DNA of 64,000 nt from an uncultured Latescibacterota bacterium (GTDB lineage Bacteria; Latescibacterota; UBA2968; UBA8231): contig OX638377.1 in the NCBI GenBank assembly GCA_951813615.1, positions 4,490,599-4,554,598 on the forward strand. Direction: 5' to 3'. The notes beneath the pieces were generated by a model. The model was not told the DNA's origin and made no database searches. It saw only the letters and a list, made by a program, of their open reading frames with translations. Position 1 is the first letter of the stretch. Every line of letters begins with the position of its first letter. Both the position numbers and the translations under genes were made by a program. Shown here one piece after another: positions 59,829 to 64,000 of the stretch.

Positions 59829-61574
59829 ATGAGCCTCAATCCCTTCAAACCGTTCGCCTCACACCTCCGTCCCTATCGCTGGGCCTTAGTCGTCGGCTTA
59901 GCCTTTTTGCTGGGCGAACAGCTCATTTCCGTCTCCATTCCCCTCGTCCTCGAACGCGTCATTAACCAGGCCCAAGCCAGCCTGGATCAAGCCGCACCGG
60001 ACCTGACCTTTCTAACGCACTACGCTGCCCTCATCGTCGGCTTGGGCTTGGTGCAGTGGTGCATGGCCTTTGGCATGCGCTGGCATTTGGCCTCCACCTC
60101 GTACCGCGTCGAGCGCGATATCCGCCAGCGCTATTTCGCCCACCTGCTCACCTTGCCTCTCGGCTATTTCCAACAGGCCCGCACTGGCGATTTGATGGCC
60201 CGAGCGACCAACGACGTCGAGGCCGTCCAGCGCTACCTCAGCCACGGCTTCCGCATGTTCCTGAGCGCCATCTTGGGCTTCAGCTTCAGCATGGTAGCCA
60301 TGTGTCTGTACGACTGGCAACTGACTCTTTACGCGCTGTTGCCCATGCCCATTATGACCGTAATCCTGCGCTTCGTGGGCGGCAGAGTGCGTCGGCGCTA
60401 TCGCAGGGTGCAAGAGCAATTTGCCGCCATTAGCACCTGCTTGCAGGAAAACCTCGCGGGCGTGCGCGTGGTCAAAGCATTTGCCCGCCGCCGCGGCGAG
60501 ATCGACCACTTCACCCAGCTCAACGACGAGTACGTCGAGCGCAATCGCCGCCTAATCTACCTCTACAGCACGTTTTTCCCCTTCACCTTCCTCATCAGCG
60601 GCCTGTCGATGGTGCTCATTCTGTGGCTGGGTGGCATCCGCGTCGTCGAAGGGACGCTCACCTTGGGAGCCTTTGTCGCCTTCAACGCCTACTTGATCCG
60701 CATGAGCCGCCCGATGATGATGATGGGCCGCATCGTCGATGAATACCAGCGCGCCATGGCTTCCATGCTGCGCATCGAGTCCGTACTCAAAGAACAGCCC
60801 CAGCCCGACCAGTACCAAGACGACGGCTTGGCGATCAAAGGCGAAATCGAATTCCGCCGCGCCTCCTTTGCGTACAATGGCCAAGCCGTGCTGCGCGATA
60901 TAGACGTTCACATTCCGGCCGGCAGCACCCTAGCCATTGTCGGCCGAGTCGGCTCGGGCAAGAGCACGCTGGCCCGGCTCATTCCCCGCCTCATCCAAGC
61001 CGGCGAAGGCCAAATTCTCATCGACGGCAAACCCATTGAACAAATGCCACTGCGCGCCTTTCGCGATGCCATCGGCTACGTGCCGCAGGACACCTTCCTG
61101 TTCTCCGAGAGCATCCGCGACAACATCGCCCTCGACTTAGCCGCTCCGGACGACGTCGAACGCGCCATTGAGGTGGCCCAACTAGCTGCGGACCTCAAGA
61201 CCTTTCCCCAAGGACTAGGAACCATCGTCGGCGAGCGCGGTGTCACCCTGTCGGGCGGGCAGAAGCAGCGCACGGCCTTGGCCCGTTCAGTTGTTCGACA
61301 ACCGAAAATCCTCATCCTCGACGACGCCTTGGCCAGCGTCGATACCCGCACTGAAGAGCAAATCCTCACGCGCCTGCGCGACATCATGGCCGAGCGCACC
61401 ACCATCCTCATCGCCCATCGCATCTCCACCGTCATGGCCGCGGACCACATCATCGTGCTCGACGAAGGGTGCATTATCGAAGAGGGCACTCACGACGAAT
61501 TGCTCGCGCACGATGGCCTGTACGCCGAAATGTATCGTCGCCAGCACCTCACCGAGGAATTGAGCGACCTCTAA
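59829..61574 (+). CDS. ABC exporter subunit A (permease-ATPase, degenerate site)
   Basis: 581 residues: six transmembrane helices, then an ATPase with Walker A GRVGSGKST, signature LSGGQKQ and Walker B ILILDDALASVD. The catalytic Glu after Walker B is Asp, as in the degenerate half of heterodimeric exporters such as TM287/288 and BmrCD. Its TAA overlaps the ATG of the partner gene, so the subunits are made together. Confidence 0.93.
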   Translation: MSLNPFKPFASHLRPYRWALVVGLAFLLGEQLISVSIPLVLERVINQAQASLDQAAPDLTFLTHYAALIVGLGLVQWCMAFGMRWHLASTSYRVERDIRQRYFAHLLTLPLGYFQQARTGDLMARATNDVEAVQRYLSHGFRMFLSAILGFSFSMVAMCLYDWQLTLYALLPMPIMTVILRFVGGRVRRRYRRVQEQFAAISTCLQENLAGVRVVKAFARRRGEIDHFTQLNDEYVERNRRLIYLYSTFFPFTFLISGLSMVLILWLGGIRVVEGTLTLGAFVAFNAYLIRMSRPMMMMGRIVDEYQRAMASMLRIESVLKEQPQPDQYQDDGLAIKGEIEFRRASFAYNGQAVLRDIDVHIPAGSTLAIVGRVGSGKSTLARLIPRLIQAGEGQILIDGKPIEQMPLRAFRDAIGYVPQDTFLFSESIRDNIALDLAAPDDVERAIEVAQLAADLKTFPQGLGTIVGERGVTLSGGQKQRTALARSVVRQPKILILDDALASVDTRTEEQILTRLRDIMAERTTILIAHRISTVMAADHIIVLDEGCIIEEGTHDELLAHDGLYAEMYRRQHLTEELSDL

Positions 61575-63352
61575 TGCCGCCGACCATTCGCGACGAGCAG
61601 GAAATCGACAAAAAATCCATCGACCTCCGCCTAGTGGCTAGGCTGTTGGGTTTCCTGCGACCCTATTGGCCCTGGGCGGTCTCGACGTTGTTGCTCATCC
61701 TCGTGGCCTCGCTCGCCCGCCAAGCCGGTCCCGTGCTGACCAAAATAGCCGTTGACGACCATATCGTACCCGGCGACTTGAACGGCTTAGGCACCCTCGT
61801 CCTGCTCTTCGCCGGGCTACTGGTCGCTCAATTCGCCATCGGCTATGCCCAGAGCTGGATCACTAGCATGGTGGGGCAGTGGACCATGCGCGACGTGCGC
61901 TTGAACATTTTTACCTGCCTACAGGGCCTGCCGCTCAAATTCTTCGACCGCACGCCCATCGGCCGACTAATGGCGCGCAATACCAGCGATGTCGATGCGC
62001 TCAACGAATTCTTCACCTACGGAGCCGTCTCCCTAGTAACCGAAGCCGTCACCATCGCCTCGATTCTGTTTTACATCTTCTTCTACCTCGATGTCGAATT
62101 GGGTCTGATCACCTGCGCCTTTTTGCCCGTGGCCTTTGCTGCCACCATGTGGCTGCAAAGCCGCACCTACCAAGCCTTCCGCCAAGCTCGCACTCACTTT
62201 GCCCGCTTCAGCGCCGATTTGCAGGAGACCTTGTCGGGGATAGAAGTGGTAAAACTGTTCAACTGCGAGCCGCGCAGCGCCCGTCGCTTTAATCAGGGCA
62301 CGGACGAATACCTCGACGCCCGCTTGGTGCGCACCCTGTACCACTCGGCCTACTTCCCCTTTATGGAATTGTGCGGTTCCGCGCTGATAGCACTGGTACT
62401 GTGGTACGGCGTCGGCCAAGTGCTGCGCGAGGAAATCGCCTGGGGCGTTTTGGTAGCCATGCTGCAATACGTGCCCCGCTTCTTCATGCCCATCCGCAAC
62501 CTCGCTGAGGAATACGCCACTGTGCAAGTGGCCATGGCCTCTTCCGAGCGCATCTTCGAACTGATCGACGCCGAGCCAGAGCCGGTCGGCGGTTTCGTGC
62601 GCCAGAAGCGCGTCGCCGGTGCCATCGAATTCCGCCACGTGTGGTTTGCTTATGAAGGCGAAGAATGGGTCCTGCGCGACGTTTCCTTCTGCGCCGAGCC
62701 GGGCCAGAGCTTGGCCTTAGTCGGGGCCACCGGCTCGGGCAAGACTACCATCATCAGCTTGCTGTGCCGCTTTTACGAGATTCAACGCGGGCAAATCTTA
62801 GTCGATGGCATCGACATCCGCGAGTGGAATGTGGAAGCGCTGCGGCGGCGCTGCGGCTTGGTGCAGCAGGACGTCTTTCTCTTTGCCGGCGACATTGCCA
62901 GCAACATCCGCTTCGGCGCTCCAGAGCTGTCGAACGAAGCCGTTGCCCAAACGGCCCGCTATGTCAATGCCGACCGATTTATCGACCGCCTGCCCGACAC
63001 TTACCGCCACGACGTGCAGGAGCGCGGCGCATCCCTGTCTGCCGGTCAGCGCCAGCTTTTGTCCCTTGCCCGCGCCCTAGCCGCCGACCCGGACATTCTG
63101 GTGCTAGACGAAGCGACCGCCCACATCGACACCGAGACCGAAGGCTGGATCCAAGACGCGGTGGAAAAACTCATGCGCGACCGCACTTCCATCGTCATTG
63201 CCCATCGCCTCTCCACCATCCGCAGCGCCGACAAAATCCTCGTACTGCACCGGGGCCAATTGCGCGAAGAGGGCCGCCACGAAGAACTGCTAGCCCAAGA
63301 CGGCATCTACGCCCGCCTGCATCAATTGCAATACAACGAGGCGCTCACCTAA
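61574..63352 (+). CDS. ABC exporter subunit B (permease-ATPase, canonical site)
   Basis: 592 residues from ATG 61574 (TAATG overlap). Walker A GATGSGKTT, signature LSAGQRQ, Walker B ILVLDEATAHID with the canonical catalytic Glu and switch His in IAHRLST. With subunit A it should form a heterodimeric lipid or drug exporter of the MdlAB/YheHI type. Confidence 0.93.
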   Translation: MPPTIRDEQEIDKKSIDLRLVARLLGFLRPYWPWAVSTLLLILVASLARQAGPVLTKIAVDDHIVPGDLNGLGTLVLLFAGLLVAQFAIGYAQSWITSMVGQWTMRDVRLNIFTCLQGLPLKFFDRTPIGRLMARNTSDVDALNEFFTYGAVSLVTEAVTIASILFYIFFYLDVELGLITCAFLPVAFAATMWLQSRTYQAFRQARTHFARFSADLQETLSGIEVVKLFNCEPRSARRFNQGTDEYLDARLVRTLYHSAYFPFMELCGSALIALVLWYGVGQVLREEIAWGVLVAMLQYVPRFFMPIRNLAEEYATVQVAMASSERIFELIDAEPEPVGGFVRQKRVAGAIEFRHVWFAYEGEEWVLRDVSFCAEPGQSLALVGATGSGKTTIISLLCRFYEIQRGQILVDGIDIREWNVEALRRRCGLVQQDVFLFAGDIASNIRFGAPELSNEAVAQTARYVNADRFIDRLPDTYRHDVQERGASLSAGQRQLLSLARALAADPDILVLDEATAHIDTETEGWIQDAVEKLMRDRTSIVIAHRLSTIRSADKILVLHRGQLREEGRHEELLAQDGIYARLHQLQYNEALT

Positions 63353-63431
63353 CGAGCACAACCCCCTGCTCAAACTCGTCCTGTTGACTGTTATAATCGA
63401 TCATATCTTAGCCATTATTACTCTCCAAGAA

Positions 63432-63468
63432 TTGACATACTATAATCAATCTATACTTTATATAGTAT
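63432..63468 (+). promoter_or_regulatory. Promoter/operator overlapping the toxin start
   Basis: TTGACA at 63432-63437 is followed by exact inverted arms ATACTATA (63437-63444) and TATAGTAT (63461-63468); the second arm contains the AT of the toxin ATG (63467). No Shine-Dalgarno sequence precedes that ATG, so the message may be nearly leaderless. Likely the autoregulatory site of the RelE/XRE pair. Confidence 0.55.
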
Positions 63469-63748
63469 GTGGAGCATTTTCGAACACCGAAGGGTGGATA
63501 AGCAGCTACAGTCCATGCCCCAAGAAATCCTCAAGCGTTACGAAAAGTGGAAGGATATCGTTATGATTTCTGGTCCCGAAGGCTTGAGGCGTATCAAAGG
63601 ATTTCACGACGAAGCACTGCGAGGCCAATGGAAAGGATACAGATCGTCCCGGCTCGGCCTTCACTATCGCGTCATATACAAAATTGAAGCCAGCGAAATC
63701 CTCGTGCAGGTTGTCAGTCTGACGGCACACGACTACCGGAGACCATAA
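63467..63748 (+). CDS. RelE/ParE-superfamily toxin
   Basis: 93 residues. Fold markers: YEKWKDIVMISGPEGLRRIK, then ALRGQWKGYRSSRLGLHYRV with VIYKIEASEILVQV and the C-terminal LTAHDYRR, which carries the His/Tyr/Arg residues used for mRNA cleavage in the YoeB/RelE group. One base separates its stop from the XRE antitoxin, the toxin-first order of HigBA-like modules. Confidence 0.88.
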   Translation: MWSIFEHRRVDKQLQSMPQEILKRYEKWKDIVMISGPEGLRRIKGFHDEALRGQWKGYRSSRLGLHYRVIYKIEASEILVQVVSLTAHDYRRP

Positions 63749-63749
63749 A

Positions 63750-64000
63750 ATGAAAAATTATCGTCGCGCCAAGAAGCAGATTGAGGTATCTGTAGGTGAG
63801 TCCGTTCGCATTATCCGCGAGCTGCAGGAGCTTAGCCAGAATGAACTCGCGCAGCGCACGGGCATTCCCCAATCTACTATTTCAGCCATCGAAAATAACC
63901 GCATACAGCTTGGGGTTGACCGCGCCAAGGTGCTAGCGCAAGCCTTGCAGTGCCATCCGGCTGTTTTAGTCTTCCCCGGCTGGGAGATCAAACAAAACAC
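63750..64000 (+). CDS. XRE-family antitoxin (partial, cut by window end)
   Basis: 83 codons are visible. The helix-turn-helix is QNELAQRTGIPQSTISAIEN, followed by LGVDRAKVLAQALQCHPAVL. It completes the toxin-antitoxin pair; the C-terminus lies beyond the window. Confidence 0.88.
   Translation, partial: MKNYRRAKKQIEVSVGESVRIIRELQELSQNELAQRTGIPQSTISAIENNRIQLGVDRAKVLAQALQCHPAVLVFPGWEIKQN

Overview
The window looks like chromosomal DNA of a GC-rich, diderm, uncultured-type bacterium. Diderm evidence: a complete RND/MFP/OMF efflux operon, a TonB-dependent receptor, an outer-membrane lipoprotein and a β-barrel protein. A large CotH/lamin-tail protein ends in a NYPNPFN-type FlgD-like sorting domain. 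There are five phytanoyl-CoA dioxygenase (PhyH) genes, an enolase-superfamily enzyme, a heparinase-like lyase and a Calx-β lipoprotein. Together these point, by inference, to an FCB-related lineage such as Latescibacterota or a Poribacteria-like group; no rRNA or marker gene is present to prove it. No tRNA, rRNA or CRISPR array was seen.

Layout. 0-8 kb: a Rieske protein divergent from soxR with a perfect SoxR-type palindrome between them, a 2-hydroxyacid dehydrogenase, a Phd/PIN toxin-antitoxin pair, an aldo-keto reductase, an S12 serine hydrolase, and a four-gene minus-strand group (two membrane proteins, two PhyH paralogues). 8-12.3 kb: the secreted CotH-type protein, an IS256-type remnant and a third PhyH. 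12.3-18.3 kb: a probable defence island (fused GmrSD-like DUF262/HNH protein plus a large DEAH helicase), flanked on both sides by decayed 3' ends of mgtE. 18.4-21.6 kb: orphan HigA antitoxin, surE, an enolase-superfamily enzyme and an SDR. 21.8-23.8 kb: a decayed biosynthetic locus (acyl ligase, truncated flavin halogenase-like gene, two SDR fragments). 24-26 kb: Calx-β/Fn3 lipoprotein.

26.6-39.5 kb is the most unusual part. On the minus strand two paralogous genes encode an N-terminal GPP34 (GOLPH3-like) domain fused to a cytochrome P450, and between them lies an OMF-MFP-RND efflux operon. A KshA/Neverland-like Rieske oxygenase and a canonical PhyH dioxygenase flank the group. A membrane-tethered oxidation-and-export module for a hydrophobic (sterol, terpenoid or lipid) substrate is a reasonable inference. 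The second P450 carries a C-terminal tail homologous to the end of the 24 kb lipoprotein, so segments have been exchanged.

39.5-45.7 kb: β-barrel protein, LacI-type regulator, and a thiamine operon (TPP riboswitch with terminator, TonB receptor, thiamine pyrophosphokinase), then a radical SAM protein. 45.9-52 kb: a Gfo/Idh remnant, two GNAT acetyltransferases, a CREST/ceramidase-like membrane protein, a heparinase-like lyase containing a LamG-like domain, and a methyltransferase. 52.2-53.6 kb: a scrap heap of broken insertion sequences. 53.6-64 kb: an inositol-phosphatase-like gene, a small antitoxin-like gene followed by a MNT/HEPN pair that is frameshifted in both genes, a single ABC exporter, two methyltransferases, a fifth PhyH, a heterodimeric ABC exporter, and a RelE/XRE toxin-antitoxin pair cut by the window edge.

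Three conserved genes or remnants (MNT, HEPN, mgtE fragment 1) each lack exactly one base. This is either real decay or uncorrected sequencing error, and it should be settled before any of them is called a pseudogene.
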